Of a stretch of 64,000 nt of DNA, positions 7,886-17,495 are shown in pieces. Position numbers and translations under genes: made by a program. Origin of the DNA: Thalassoglobus neptunius (GTDB taxonomy: Bacteria; Planctomycetota; Planctomycetia; Planctomycetales; Planctomycetaceae); contig NZ_SIHI01000014.1 of assembly GCF_007859735.1 (NCBI RefSeq), positions 24,724 through 88,723 on the forward strand. Direction: 5' to 3'. Position 1 is the first letter of the stretch; every line of letters starts with the position of its first letter. The notes under the pieces were generated by a model. The model saw only the letters and a program-made list of their open reading frames with translations. It was not told the origin of the DNA and did not search any database.

Positions 7886-9637
7886 ATGACCAATCAAGAA
7901 ACAGAAGTTACTCCGAAGACAAGACGCCCTCCGCGCTCGCGAAGGCGAATATGGATCTTCCGAACTCTTGCCATTGCCTTTCCGTTTTTACTGATTGGGC
8001 TTTCAGAAGCCATCTTGAGAACTGCCGGATACGGGACCGATCTTTCGCTCGTCATTCAGTTGACGAGTCTCGATCGAGAACTGCCCTGGCAAATCAATCC
8101 GCGGGCAGATCGCGTTTATGTGGGAATTGGCGATGTCATGGGCCCCCAGCCTCGTCGAATCGATATTCCTCCTCAAAAGGAAATCGATCGCGTGGTCGTA
8201 ATCGGCGGCTCAACGGTCATCGGCTTCCCGTATGCACCGGAAGTCGCCTTTCCTAAGTACCTGCAAGTCCTTCTGAATGACGTTTCCCCAGAACGTCCGG
8301 TGGAGGTCCTCAATCTCGGAATCACCTCGATCAACAGCTTTGCCGTCGCTGACCTCGTGCAGCAGTCACTGCAACTCAATCCGGACCTGATCATTCTCCA
8401 TACAGGACACAACGAGTTCTACGGACCCGGTGGGCCAGCTTCGACAGCTCAGCAAATCCCCACTTCGTTCGCTCCATCATTTTATCGTTGGCGACGAACT
8501 CGCCTCAGCCAGCTGCTGACATTGACCTCCAAGCAACAGGTTCAAGACGACCTCCTGTCCGTCTTGCCCTCGACATTTCAGATCCCGTTTGAAAGTGAGA
8601 TGGTCTCACAAGCGACGGACAATCTGATTTCCAACCTCGATACAGCGATCACGACCGCATCGAACGCGGGGATTCCGGTTGTCCTCACAACTGTCGCCTG
8701 CAACTTGCGTGATCAGGGCCCACTCAATGCCTTCCTTCCGCACGACATCACAGAGATTGAGCAAAACGACTGGGCCATCGCGATGCGAGACGCCGAAATC
8801 GCAATGCTCGACGACAACTACGAACTCAGTCGTGAGAAACTCAACAAAGCCATCGAAGTCTGCCCGGAACACGCAGCGTCTCATTACCGGCTTGCTCAAT
8901 GCCTCGAACGCCTCAACGAACCGGACGCCGCATTGAAGGAATACGAACTCGCCCGAGACTATGATGGCTGCCGCTTTCGTGCTCCGAGCCCATTCACAAA
9001 GGCAATTCGAGACATCGCCGCTTCTCACCCATCAGTTCAATTCGTCGACGTGGTTGATGAACTGGATGCATACACAGAATTTCCAGCTCCGGGCTTTGAC
9101 TTGTTTCTGGAACATGTTCACTACAACCAGCAAGGGCACGCTGCCCTCGCCCGTCTTCTTGCCCCAGTGGTTCAGAACGCGCGGAAGCTGACATGGCCGA
9201 CCGATCACGAAATCACCGACGATGAGTTGGTCACTCAGGTCGGACTGGTCACCGAGGACGAACTCGCAGCTCTTTCATTCTCGATTCAAGTTCTTGAATC
9301 CCGCCCCTTTCAAAACACGCTTGACCATCAACAACATATCCAGTTCCTGGTCAACGAAATTCTCGGCAAACTCGATCAACTCTCCCCAAGTCGCCGGGAG
9401 TGCTTTGAGTCACTCAACACCGATGTCATGACAAATTCTCTGATCGAAAGCCTCGTTAAAGAACATTTGCGCCTCGGCAATCTCGAAGATGCCCATGAAA
9501 TGGCGCAAATTCTTTTGAAGCGAAAACCGTGGAAAGCCGAATCCTATCAGTTGGCGGCACAGGTTGCTGAAGCACGTTCTGACACTCAGAACGGGAACGA
9601 CTACGCAGACCGTGCGCGTGAACTTGCCGTTCACTAG
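7886..9637 (+). CDS. Membrane-anchored SGNH-hydrolase/TPR protein
   Basis: 583 residues from the ATG at 7886; the frame extends to a TTG at 7826 but the shorter start places a basic stretch (PRRPPRSRRR-like) directly before the membrane span at about 30-46. Block I of the SGNH fold is VVVIGGSTVIG near 105 with the nucleophile serine; block III is HTGHNEFYGPGG near 180 with the catalytic Asn; the C-terminal histidine is in HVHYNQQGHAALARLL near 420. Between them lie TPR-like helices (about 310-360: HYRLAQCLERLNEPDAALKE), and more at the C-terminus. The likely activity is an ester hydrolase or O-acyl transferase facing the periplasm; the substrate is unknown. Confidence 0.75.
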   Translation: MTNQETEVTPKTRRPPRSRRRIWIFRTLAIAFPFLLIGLSEAILRTAGYGTDLSLVIQLTSLDRELPWQINPRADRVYVGIGDVMGPQPRRIDIPPQKEIDRVVVIGGSTVIGFPYAPEVAFPKYLQVLLNDVSPERPVEVLNLGITSINSFAVADLVQQSLQLNPDLIILHTGHNEFYGPGGPASTAQQIPTSFAPSFYRWRRTRLSQLLTLTSKQQVQDDLLSVLPSTFQIPFESEMVSQATDNLISNLDTAITTASNAGIPVVLTTVACNLRDQGPLNAFLPHDITEIEQNDWAIAMRDAEIAMLDDNYELSREKLNKAIEVCPEHAASHYRLAQCLERLNEPDAALKEYELARDYDGCRFRAPSPFTKAIRDIAASHPSVQFVDVVDELDAYTEFPAPGFDLFLEHVHYNQQGHAALARLLAPVVQNARKLTWPTDHEITDDELVTQVGLVTEDELAALSFSIQVLESRPFQNTLDHQQHIQFLVNEILGKLDQLSPSRRECFESLNTDVMTNSLIESLVKEHLRLGNLEDAHEMAQILLKRKPWKAESYQLAAQVAEARSDTQNGNDYADRARELAVH

Positions 9638-10112
9638 CCGCTTTGTTTCCGAATCTCTGAAATTTTTTAGCTCTTCAAAATCGCCCATTCGCTCCGAACA
9701 CACGGTAGTACCGCGTTCCAAACCAACGGTCTCCCTCAAGACCAAAACAATCGCGAACTTGTCGCAACCGGATTCAGTTCAGCCCGGTTAAGTTCTCACG
9801 ATTCCTGCACTTCGGTGTATTCAAATTGAGCAAAAATCTTTGCAGACTTTTGACATTTTTCTCATTAGCGGGATGAATTCTCCAGTGCCGATCCGCATTT
9901 TACTCGGTTTCACAATTGCGTTGGTGAATGCGACCGCCCCTTTGACGCCCCCGATCAGAGGCGCAAAGCGTAACTTTGACCGCAGTTAGCTTGCCAACTG
10001 TGCCCCCTTAGCCTACGATGCATACAGATAAGTGGATGTATTGATACTACGTTGACCCTTTCATCCCATTTTCTGTTTGGTTTTTCTTTCTTTTTTCAGG
10101 AGATTTCACTTC
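9638..10112. other. Intergenic with pseudopilin promoter
   Basis: 475 bases without a gene. The last 120 bases hold a candidate promoter for the pseudopilin and its leader, which is T-rich just before the ribosome-binding site. Nothing else was recognised. Confidence 0.45.
9991..10019 (+). promoter_or_regulatory. Candidate sigma-70 promoter for the pseudopilin gene
   Basis: TTGCCA at 9991-9996 and TACGAT at 10014-10019 are separated by 17 bases. This predicts a start of transcription near 10026 and a leader of about 87 bases before the ATG at 10113. Confidence 0.5.
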
Positions 10113-11195
10113 ATGAACAGAAACTTACGTCAAAGAAAAGCTTTCACGCTGATTGAATTACTGGTCGTCATCGCGATCATCGCCATCCTCATCGCGTTGC
10201 TTTTGCCAGCCGTTCAACAGGCTCGCGAAGCTGCACGCCGAACGCAGTGCCGAAACAACCTGAAACAAATCGGACTGGCGCTGCACAACTACCACGACGC
10301 CTACAATCAGTTCCCGAACACCGTCATGGCGTACGGAAACCCCAACCTGTACGCAACAGGCAATGGCTGTAACGCTTGGGTCCGCAGCCGTGGCTGGGGC
10401 TGGCGCGTTTCGATCCTGCCGTACATCGACCAGGCTCCACTCTTCAACTCACTCGATAGTGACAACACCGGATTGAACGGTTGCTTTGGAGCTAATGGTG
10501 GTGTGCCGAATGACACCCCAAGCTCAGTTGCCATTTCAACCGTCATCTCTGCTTACCTTTGCCCAAGCGATGACACCGAATCAAGTATTGGAGCTTACTC
10601 AGGGAGAGCTGTTCACGGATCGAACTACCCAGCGGCTGTGCGTTCACGTTCCGATCGTAGCCACGGAGCCGAACGAAACACTGACGGCGACCTTGGGCTG
10701 ATGACCCGAACCGGAGCCAGCGTTGAAGACGCCAAAGACGGTTCTTCGAACACAATTCTGGTCGGGGAAGTCTTCCGTGGAAAAACTTTGGTTCGAACCA
10801 GCGGTGGGTACCCATCCCCTGCCGGACCAAACGGAACTGTTGGAAACACCCACAATCGAGAACGTTGCCGTGAATGGTTCGAAAGCACAGCTTGGTGTCA
10901 GTGCAACGCTGGTGTTGTCGAAGACACAAGCCTCCCAGCAAACGATGGAGCTAACCCAAATCAATGGCGTCAAATTTGGCGTATCAACGATCCAAAACCG
11001 GATCAAGTGATCTGGACTGACCGTGTTGATGCCGGAAACGGTGGCGGATTGCCACTCTCCAGTGCTCACGCTGGGGGTGCTCAGGCACTCTTCGGTGACG
11101 GAGCGGTTCGGTTCGTTTCAGAAAACGTCGACGGAGTTTCGTGGGCACACATGTTCTCACGATCTGGCAAAGAAGCGAACGTCATCGCCTTCTAG
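10113..11195 (+). CDS. DUF1559 type II pseudopilin-like protein
   Basis: 360 residues; ATG at 10113 has AGGAG nine bases upstream. The N-terminus is a type IV prepilin signal: basic leader NRNLRQRKA, then FTLIELLVVIAIIAILIALL, with the invariant glutamate at +5. LPAVQQAREAARRTQCRNNL follows, the diagnostic planctomycete DUF1559 block, and the C-terminus has the family ending SSAHAGGAQALFGDGAVRFV. Such proteins are processed by prepilin peptidase and are present in large paralogous families; their role is thought to be in pseudopilus or envelope structures. It is monocistronic, with its own promoter and a strong terminator at 11321. Confidence 0.93.
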   Translation: MNRNLRQRKAFTLIELLVVIAIIAILIALLLPAVQQAREAARRTQCRNNLKQIGLALHNYHDAYNQFPNTVMAYGNPNLYATGNGCNAWVRSRGWGWRVSILPYIDQAPLFNSLDSDNTGLNGCFGANGGVPNDTPSSVAISTVISAYLCPSDDTESSIGAYSGRAVHGSNYPAAVRSRSDRSHGAERNTDGDLGLMTRTGASVEDAKDGSSNTILVGEVFRGKTLVRTSGGYPSPAGPNGTVGNTHNRERCREWFESTAWCQCNAGVVEDTSLPANDGANPNQWRQIWRINDPKPDQVIWTDRVDAGNGGGLPLSSAHAGGAQALFGDGAVRFVSENVDGVSWAHMFSRSGKEANVIAF

Positions 11196-11320
11196 TCAAG
11201 TTTTCAAGTGGTTGAAGACATTGCGTAAACACGAATCGCCGCTTCCCAGCGACAACGGTTTACGCGAGTTTTCGAAATCGAATAGTTTGCACTGCTTTTT
11301 GTTCAGCTGAAGTGAATTCC

Positions 11321-11356
11321 GCAAACGAGCGATTTCAATCGCTCGTTTGCTTCTTT
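11321..11356 (+). terminator. Rho-independent terminator after the pseudopilin gene
   Basis: Inverted repeat with 14-base arms (11321-11334 and 11337-11350) around a two-base centre, so about 13 pairs in RNA, followed by TTCTTTTCT. Confidence 0.85.
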
Positions 11357-11401
11357 TCTCACGTTCATATTCTTATCTGATCGTCAAAGAAAGACTCAGA
11401 A

Positions 11402-11818
11402 ATGTTCTCACGGCTTTGGATTTGCTTTTCCGTCGTTGCATTGTTGCAGGTTGGGTGCGGAAACCCTTCCGTTAAGGAAATGTCGCAGGAGATTCCTTCC
11501 CTCAGCTATCCGGCTCTCGAAGATTTCGACCAGACAGCCATGATGGAAGTTGGATACGCTTATGGTGGTGGCAACGTCAACGGGTTGAAAGCAGCCGTTA
11601 AAAAGGACTCCTTCAAGAGTGCTGTCGAACAGTTTGAAGCTGCTCCGCTTCCTGAAGATGCAGCCAGCAAACAACCGCAAAAAGACGCAGTTGTCGCCGC
11701 GGCCAATGATCTCATCGAGAAAGCTGGTGGAAGCGACAACGAAGCAACCAAAGCTGCTTACGACAACCTTCTGAAAGCGATTACTGATCTACGAGTTGGC
11801 CAGCCTGCTCAGGAGTAG
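11402..11818 (+). CDS. Small lipoprotein, function unknown
   Basis: 138 residues. The N-terminus is a lipoprotein signal: hydrophobic WICFSVVALLQ ending at a lipobox-like LQVGC with Cys19. The mature part is Ala/Lys/Asp-rich and helical (AVKKDSFKSAVEQFEAAPLP, then AVVAAANDLIEKAGG). It lies between a DUF1559 gene and a CRTAC1-like gene. Small lipoproteins of this kind commonly accompany DUF1559 pseudopilins in planctomycetes, so a partnership is plausible, but the terminator at 11321 separates the transcripts. Confidence 0.75.
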   Translation: MFSRLWICFSVVALLQVGCGNPSVKEMSQEIPSLSYPALEDFDQTAMMEVGYAYGGGNVNGLKAAVKKDSFKSAVEQFEAAPLPEDAASKQPQKDAVVAAANDLIEKAGGSDNEATKAAYDNLLKAITDLRVGQPAQE

Positions 11819-11886
11819 ATCAGGCGTTGACGAACGTTCTCACAGGTTGTTCATGTCTCTATCTGTTCGGTAAAAGCAGGCCGTCT

Positions 11887-13644
11887 ATGAACTCCCTGCA
11901 TCGACTGATTCACAAAACGAACCACACTGCGATTGCGGTGTGGTTCGTTTTTTTCATTGTCCCAGGATGGCAGATCACCGCTGCGGAACCTGATCCACCT
12001 TTGACCTTCGACCAGAAACTTCGCGTCCCCTTTCGCCACGTTTCTCCGCAATCTCCCAAACGCCATATCCATTTGACGATGGGATCGGGAGTCGGAGCGC
12101 TCGATTACGACCTTGACGGATTCGTCGACCTCTATTTCGGTCAAGGGGGCGGCTGGACGGGAACGCTCGATCCAGAGTCTGGACTCGGTGACGTCTTATG
12201 CCGGAACATCACAGGCGAATTTCTGGACGTAACGAAGTCCGCCATGATTTTCGCTCCCGGATACGCGATGGGTATCTCAGTCGGCGACTGCAACAACGAC
12301 GGATTTCCAGACGTTTACGTCAGCAACGTCGGACGGGACCGGTTGTATTCGAACAACGGCGACGGAACCTTCACCGAACAGTCTGAAGCAGCCAACCTCA
12401 AGAACTCCAGATACGGAGCAAGCTGCGCCTGGACCGACTTCCAATCCGATGGAGTCCCCGACTTATTCGTCGTGAACTACGTTCAAATCTCACCCGAGAA
12501 CTACAAAACGTGTACCGACCAGTCTCCGGAAGGCAAGAACCTTCCCATCGCTTGTCCTCCCTGGACTTACACACCCGAACCGGACTGTGCGTATGTCGGA
12601 AGAGGCGATGGCACATTCGTGGAAGCATCGAAGGAACTCGGATTCCAGACAGGCCCCAGTCAGCCCGGCCTCGGAATCATTACCGCCGATATCGATCGAG
12701 ATGGAGACCTCGACCTGTATATCGCGAACGACTCGACCCCCAACCAGCTCTGGATCAACAATGGAGGAGAGTTCAATGAACAGGGTTTATTGTCAGGGAC
12801 GGCGTTGAATCGAGTCGGAGAACGTGAAGCTGGGATGGGAGTCACCTGTGACGACGCCGATAACAACGGACTCCTCGACCTGTTCGTCACCAACTACTTT
12901 GCCGAGACGAATACCTTCTATCGAAACGAAGGTTTCGGATTCTTCCTCGATGTCACTCCGGAAGTCGGTCTGGCCAGCGCGAGTTATTCTTTCCTCGGTT
13001 TCGGAACCAGCTTCGTCGACTTTGACAATGACGGAGAACTGGACTTGTTCGTCACAAATGGGCACATCCACGACCAATTGAATATCCTCAAACGGGACGT
13101 TCCCTATCAGCAGCAGTCTCAGGTTTTCCGAGGGAGAAGTGGAAAGTTTGAGGACGTGACCGCAACAGCCGGAGCGCCCCTGCAAAAGTTCGGACTCGGC
13201 CGCGGAACAGCGATCGCAGATTTCGACCGCGACGGAAGGCCCGATATCGCTGTCAATCATCTTGACCAGTCTGCACTATTGCTTCGAAACACAACTGAAC
13301 AGGCGGGGCATCCTCTTCGACTTCTGCTGATCGGAACGCGTTCTTCCCGTCTTCCTGTTGGGGCAATCGTTACTGTCGAAACACCGCGACAAAAACTCAC
13401 TCGAACACTTTCAGTGAACGAAAGTTACCTCTCGAGTCGGCACCGAGAGATGGTTTTCGGAATCCTGCCGACCCCGGACACTGACGACACCGAAGAACTC
13501 TCTCCAGTGAAAGCGGATCGAATCACTGTCCACTGGCCATCAGGGAAATCGGAATTGTGGCAAAACCTCACCACGGACGAACTTCATGTCCTTGTGGAGG
13601 GGACCGGGACTCCGATTCTTTCAGAAAACGCCTTTCCAGAATAA
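11887..13644 (+). CDS. Exported FG-GAP/VCBS repeat protein with ASPIC/UnbV domain (CRTAC1-like)
   Basis: 585 residues from the ATG at 11887 (a TTG-started extension to 11827 is less likely). A signal peptide precedes an AAEP site near residue 34. At least six calcium-binding-type FG-GAP loops are readable: DYDLDGFVDLYF, DCNNDGFPDVYV, DIDRDGDLDLYI, DADNNGLLDLFV, DFDNDGELDLFV and DFDRDGRPDIAV. They form a beta-propeller of the CRTAC1 type. The C-terminus (about 470-575) is an ASPIC/UnbV domain with VTVETPRQKLTRTLSVNESY and ITVHWPSGKSELW. The protein is probably periplasmic or surface-exposed and involved in binding. The TPR gene begins 75 bases downstream. Confidence 0.9.
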   Translation: MNSLHRLIHKTNHTAIAVWFVFFIVPGWQITAAEPDPPLTFDQKLRVPFRHVSPQSPKRHIHLTMGSGVGALDYDLDGFVDLYFGQGGGWTGTLDPESGLGDVLCRNITGEFLDVTKSAMIFAPGYAMGISVGDCNNDGFPDVYVSNVGRDRLYSNNGDGTFTEQSEAANLKNSRYGASCAWTDFQSDGVPDLFVVNYVQISPENYKTCTDQSPEGKNLPIACPPWTYTPEPDCAYVGRGDGTFVEASKELGFQTGPSQPGLGIITADIDRDGDLDLYIANDSTPNQLWINNGGEFNEQGLLSGTALNRVGEREAGMGVTCDDADNNGLLDLFVTNYFAETNTFYRNEGFGFFLDVTPEVGLASASYSFLGFGTSFVDFDNDGELDLFVTNGHIHDQLNILKRDVPYQQQSQVFRGRSGKFEDVTATAGAPLQKFGLGRGTAIADFDRDGRPDIAVNHLDQSALLLRNTTEQAGHPLRLLLIGTRSSRLPVGAIVTVETPRQKLTRTLSVNESYLSSRHREMVFGILPTPDTDDTEELSPVKADRITVHWPSGKSELWQNLTTDELHVLVEGTGTPILSENAFPE

Positions 13645-13719
13645 GGCCGTTCCTCAAGAATTGTGTCGACTGAGCTACTGAAGGCTCAATCTTGATCGTC
13701 GACTCCAGAAGACACTCTG

Positions 13720-14766
13720 ATGCCGGAAACACACGAACCTGCAGACCACCAATCTCCTCCTGCCTCTCGCCGCTCACCCTGGATCAGTCGAATTCTGCTC
13801 CTTGGAATTCTTGGCGCGATCGGCTTTGGAATTTGGAATTCGCAGCAGCAAACGGCGATTCAACAATGTCAGGCTGCCCTCGCCGCCGGTGATGTCGACC
13901 AGGCTCGATCGATCCTTACCAAACACCTCACGACGCATCCGGAGGACCAGGAAGCACGAATGCTACTGGCCTTAAGCTACCGCGAAAGCGATCCTCTGGA
14001 AGCGATCGAAATCTGGTCTCAAGTCCCCGAGAATGCCGATGAGTACCTGATCGCGCAGCGATTCATCGCCGAAGCTGGGTTCAAGGCTTTCAATTCTGTC
14101 GCTGCCGAAGAAGCTCTCGAGACGATCCTCGAACAAGACCCACAGGATTTCGCATCACAACTCACTTTGGCAGAGTTGTACTTCCGAGACCGGGCCTTTC
14201 AGCTCGCTCTTCCGGAAGTCCGAAAAGTGATCAGCCTCGATCCGGATCGAGTGAAGTCGTATCACCTGCTGGCAGAAACGCTCGCTGGCCTGAATCGCGA
14301 ATCAGAAATGGTCGCCCCGCTTCAACGAGCACTTGAGCTTGACCCAGACAACTACATGACACGATCAAGCCTGGCATACGCTTTGAAGATGTCAGGAGAA
14401 CTCGACGAAGCAGAAGAACACGCTCGATGGTGCCTCGAGGAGACGCCCACCGATGTTGAAGTTCGAGCGATTCTCGCTCAAGTGCTTCGACAGTCCAATC
14501 GACTCGACGAGGCGAAGAGCGAAGTCGAACAGATCCTTCAGGCTTCTCCCAATCACTTCGACGCCAATCTTCTCAAAGGCGAGCTTCTTCTCTTCGAACG
14601 AAAACCGAAAGAAGCGTACGAAGTTCTCAATCCGCTGTATCTCCACTACCCCAACGACCGAAGGCTCATCGCTCCGCTTCTCAAAGCTGCCGCAATGAGT
14701 GGACGGACTCAGGAAGCCGCACGTTTGCAAGAAGCCCTGCTCAGAGCCATTCCCGAAAAGGAATAG
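13720..14766 (+). CDS. Membrane-anchored TPR protein
   Basis: 348 residues. A proline-rich cytoplasmic start leads to one membrane span at about 22-40 (ISRILLLGILGAIGFGIW), then TPR helices to the end, such as QAALAAGDVDQARSILTKHL, VAPLQRALELDPDNYMTRSS and YALKMSGELDEAEEHA. It probably acts as a periplasmic scaffold. It follows the CRTAC1-like gene and is likely cotranscribed with it; ASPIC and TPR proteins often travel together in planctomycetes and are fused in the 26412-30107 gene here. Confidence 0.85.
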   Translation: MPETHEPADHQSPPASRRSPWISRILLLGILGAIGFGIWNSQQQTAIQQCQAALAAGDVDQARSILTKHLTTHPEDQEARMLLALSYRESDPLEAIEIWSQVPENADEYLIAQRFIAEAGFKAFNSVAAEEALETILEQDPQDFASQLTLAELYFRDRAFQLALPEVRKVISLDPDRVKSYHLLAETLAGLNRESEMVAPLQRALELDPDNYMTRSSLAYALKMSGELDEAEEHARWCLEETPTDVEVRAILAQVLRQSNRLDEAKSEVEQILQASPNHFDANLLKGELLLFERKPKEAYEVLNPLYLHYPNDRRLIAPLLKAAAMSGRTQEAARLQEALLRAIPEKE

Positions 14767-14842
14767 CGATTCTCAAGTGCATCGGAGCTTCGCGCATCAG
14801 GCAAGCGGTTCGTCGTCCGGATCAAGTGTCGATCTGATTGAC

Positions 14843-16054
14843 CTACGGATTCACATGATGCGGAACGTTCCCGGTTCCGCGCGGCTCATCAGGATCTCGC
14901 ACGCGAATCCAGTGGTCGTGAAACTCAATCCCTCGAGTCAAATCCATTGCGGGCATGTGACATTCGATGCAGTTGGTCTTCGGCGAGACCGGGCAGATCG
15001 TCTGTTCATGTTCTTGATGACAGCTCAAACATGTCTCAATCTGCTGAGCCTTTGTGCGTGATGAGACCGGAGCGTGCGGATCATGGCAGGATGTGCAGGA
15101 AAGCGTTCGGCCGGATTCAAGAAAACAGGCACTCTTCAACAGCCCGACCGGTTGAAACCGAACCAGAGAATTCGGATAAGCTTCCAGCCGTTCCGGGGCA
15201 ATGTCGTCCGGAAGTCGATGACATTCTCCACACATTCGAATCTCTTCATCGGCAGTCCACCCGCTTCGAATGCTGGAAAGCGTGAGGGCCTCATTGCCAT
15301 CCTCGGCAGCCCGCACATGCGCTTCTCCCGGACCATGGCACCGCTCACAAAAAATTCCGCTGGTTAACTGAGTCAACTGATTCCCCTCAATCGTCGCGGT
15401 TGTCGTGTGGCATGCGATACAACGCTGCACATCTTCCGGAGGAATTGTTCGTCCCCACAGATTGACATCGAGAACCGGGTCGAGATCGTCCTGTCCCGGA
15501 GTCGCATCGAGTGCATCGTCTGAGCTGTATCGAGTCATTCGATGTTCGATTCCAATCGTTTCCCCTTCCTTATTCTTGAGCAAGGTCAGGAACGTCAATG
15601 CGTGCCCACCCGATCCGACCGCGAAGTCGAGCGGAAACGCCCGCTCCGGGAATCTGGCTGGGAGTGCAACGAGCAAACCTTCATCATCGCAACTGTATTC
15701 ATAAGTCCCGTATGGCTGCCGTTCCTCAACTGTTCGGCCACACATCAGATCAAGAATTTGTGGTTCGCCCGTCCTGGCGAAAGTTCGCGCATGCGGTGAA
15801 TTCGTCTCGATCTCGTGAATCCCCTCGTGGCACTCACGGCACTTCTCATGACCGACGAATCCTTTCGAATCCAGAATGACGACCACATCTTCCTCACGAT
15901 CTTCATCGTCGGAAACGGGGACAGGAACTTCCTCAGGAGCCTTCTGACCACAAGAAGCCAGGAAGGCCCCACAAGTCGCCCCCAGGAAGATCATTGTCGC
16001 CAATCGAATTTGATCGAAGCGAGAAGTATGTTTTTGCGACTGATGTGAGTTCAT
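14843..16054 (-). CDS. Heptaheme cytochrome c lipoprotein
   Basis: 403 residues from the ATG at 16054. A lipoprotein signal (MIFLGATCGAFLASC) places Cys35 at the lipobox. Seven c-type haem sites are present in order: CRECH (72-76), CIACH, CERCH, CGECH, CTSCH, CLSCH and CIECH. The spacing resembles the cytochrome c554/NrfA-related multihaem superfamily, and several further histidines (SPHARTFA, GHALTF, FHDHWIRVRDP) could be distal ligands. The protein is an outer-face electron carrier or a multihaem enzyme. It is convergent with the CRTAC1-like and TPR genes. No quinol oxidase or maturation gene is nearby. Confidence 0.88.
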   Translation of the reverse strand: MNSHQSQKHTSRFDQIRLATMIFLGATCGAFLASCGQKAPEEVPVPVSDDEDREEDVVVILDSKGFVGHEKCRECHEGIHEIETNSPHARTFARTGEPQILDLMCGRTVEERQPYGTYEYSCDDEGLLVALPARFPERAFPLDFAVGSGGHALTFLTLLKNKEGETIGIEHRMTRYSSDDALDATPGQDDLDPVLDVNLWGRTIPPEDVQRCIACHTTTATIEGNQLTQLTSGIFCERCHGPGEAHVRAAEDGNEALTLSSIRSGWTADEEIRMCGECHRLPDDIAPERLEAYPNSLVRFQPVGLLKSACFLESGRTLSCTSCHDPHAPVSSRTKAQQIETCLSCHQEHEQTICPVSPKTNCIECHMPAMDLTRGIEFHDHWIRVRDPDEPRGTGNVPHHVNP

Positions 16055-16318
16055 GGACGGTCTTGAAGAGTTGAAAGCAAGATAACAATCAAAGGGATAG
16101 TGTACTTTGCTGCTGCCAGAAATCACCAGTGGTGATCATCACTCTCTGCCAAGTCCTTCAAGAGACTTCAATTCTGCCACAAGCATCTTCGACGTGCTCA
16201 CAGCTTCCACCATCTTTCCCCATCAGCAGAAAACATAGGCTGCCGCGTTTTTGGCCTCTCAACGATTCGGCCGTTCAACTTTCGACATCGAAACATAAAC
16301 ATCAGCCCCTCGGCGGTC

Positions 16319-16603
16319 TCACCCATCTGTTGTGATGGAATCGCCTGAAGCGGAAACTCCTCCGAGGAAACAGGTTCCAAACGCTGCGACGTTTCCAAGT
16401 TGGTTCAGAGAAGCAGCGGTCTGATTGCCTTCATGTGCCTCAGTTGCGGCAATGCTGTGAGCAACTCCGATCGCCCCTCCGATGGGGTCAACGAGTGTCA
16501 ATCCCACGGCAGCCATCATTCTGACCGCATCGGCAGTTTCTGTGCTCGCTCCGCATTGACGAGCTGCAAACCCTACAAGTCGTGACGCATACCATCCAAC
16601 CAT
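16319..16603 (-). CDS. Small Gly/Ala-rich hydrophobic protein, unrecognised
   Basis: 94 residues from the ATG at 16603, which has GGGGAAAG upstream; a GTG at 16645 would add 14. Most of the protein is Ala/Gly/Val-rich with short hydrophobic helices (VGLTLVDPIGGAIGVAHS, NVAAFGTCFLGGVSA) and two cysteines. It resembles small pore-forming or bacteriocin-like peptides in composition only. It is co-oriented with the zinc-ribbon gene upstream and the ECF sigma gene further up. Confidence 0.5.
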   Translation of the reverse strand: MVGWYASRLVGFAARQCGASTETADAVRMMAAVGLTLVDPIGGAIGVAHSIAATEAHEGNQTAASLNQLGNVAAFGTCFLGGVSASGDSITTDG

Positions 16604-16690
16604 TTTCTTTCCCCACGCTGTTGAACAAGGTTCTCGAACGATCACCGTCTTCCACTCGAATCAAACATTTCCATCAGCCAAGATTGTCGA

Positions 16691-16936
16691 CTACGAAAGG
16701 TTCGAAACATCATCAGCAGCCCCGGCAATGTCTCCCACGAGAAACTTGATCGCTGCCATTCCCACCAGACAGAACGGATACAGCTGCGCGATCTTGCCTT
16801 TCGTCGTCGTCACAGTTGCGGGCCGTCCACACCGGGTGCAGAAATACCTCTTCATCGTCCAGGTCCCTTCGTAGGAAATTTCCTCAAGAGGTGCGCCCTG
16901 ACACTTTGGATTCACACATCTCATTCCATCAGACAT
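16691..16936 (-). CDS. Small zinc-ribbon protein with C-terminal hydrophobic segment
   Basis: 81 residues with a strong AGGTGA ribosome-binding site. Two cysteine pairs (CVNPKC at 7-12 and CTRC at 33-36) make a zinc-ribbon. The second half has a hydrophobic stretch (LYPFCLVGMAAIKFLVG at about 53-69) that could span or sit on a membrane. It lies 88 bases upstream of the Gly/Ala-rich gene, in the same orientation. No family recognised. Confidence 0.65.
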   Translation of the reverse strand: MSDGMRCVNPKCQGAPLEEISYEGTWTMKRYFCTRCGRPATVTTTKGKIAQLYPFCLVGMAAIKFLVGDIAGAADDVSNLS

Positions 16937-17211
16937 TGCTTCACCTCAACCTCTCTAAAGATCGACAACTAACAATCATCGGGCGGTTTAATCCGCATTC
17001 AAACTGAAGCACGAACCGCTAACATCAACGGCCCCTGCCCAGTATATTCCAATCATCGAATTAATTAACAAACCTGAACGAAATCAATAACAAACCTCGT
17101 GTGACTCGAAAAGCAGCAACGCGACTTCTCGAGCCACACGTTTCACGATCTAATTCGAAACACTGCGAGGGCTACTTCATTTCGCAGCCAAACAAGCACT
17201 CTTGGCACGCT

Positions 17212-17457
17212 TTAGTCGCTGTCACCGCCGCCTGCGTCATCGCATCCGCTGTCTCCACTTGGAGAGTCATAGCTTCCGGCTTCAATGCCTGCCTGCATCC
17301 CATTGTAGAACTCTGAACCGCAGTCGTAGTCCAGGTCATCGGAAGCTGGATACGGGTCGCCATGAAATCCCGCGAGCCACTGATCTTCGCAGGCGTTTGC
17401 CTCTTTCGCATCGACAAAGTACGTATCAAATGCAGTTGTTAGAAAGTCCCAACTCAT
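17212..17457 (-). CDS. Small acidic cysteine-containing protein
   Basis: 81 residues; a good AGGAG sits 8 bases before the ATG. The protein is very acidic, with aromatic residues and three cysteines, and ends in an Asp/Gly/Ser tail (SGDSGCDDAGGGDSD). No signal peptide, span or family is visible. The gene starts 38 bases after the ECF sigma stop and is probably cotranscribed with it. Confidence 0.6.
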   Translation of the reverse strand: MSWDFLTTAFDTYFVDAKEANACEDQWLAGFHGDPYPASDDLDYDCGSEFYNGMQAGIEAGSYDSPSGDSGCDDAGGGDSD

Positions 17458-17495
17458 ATCATTCTCCTAATTATTGGTTCGCTAACTTTCACGAC

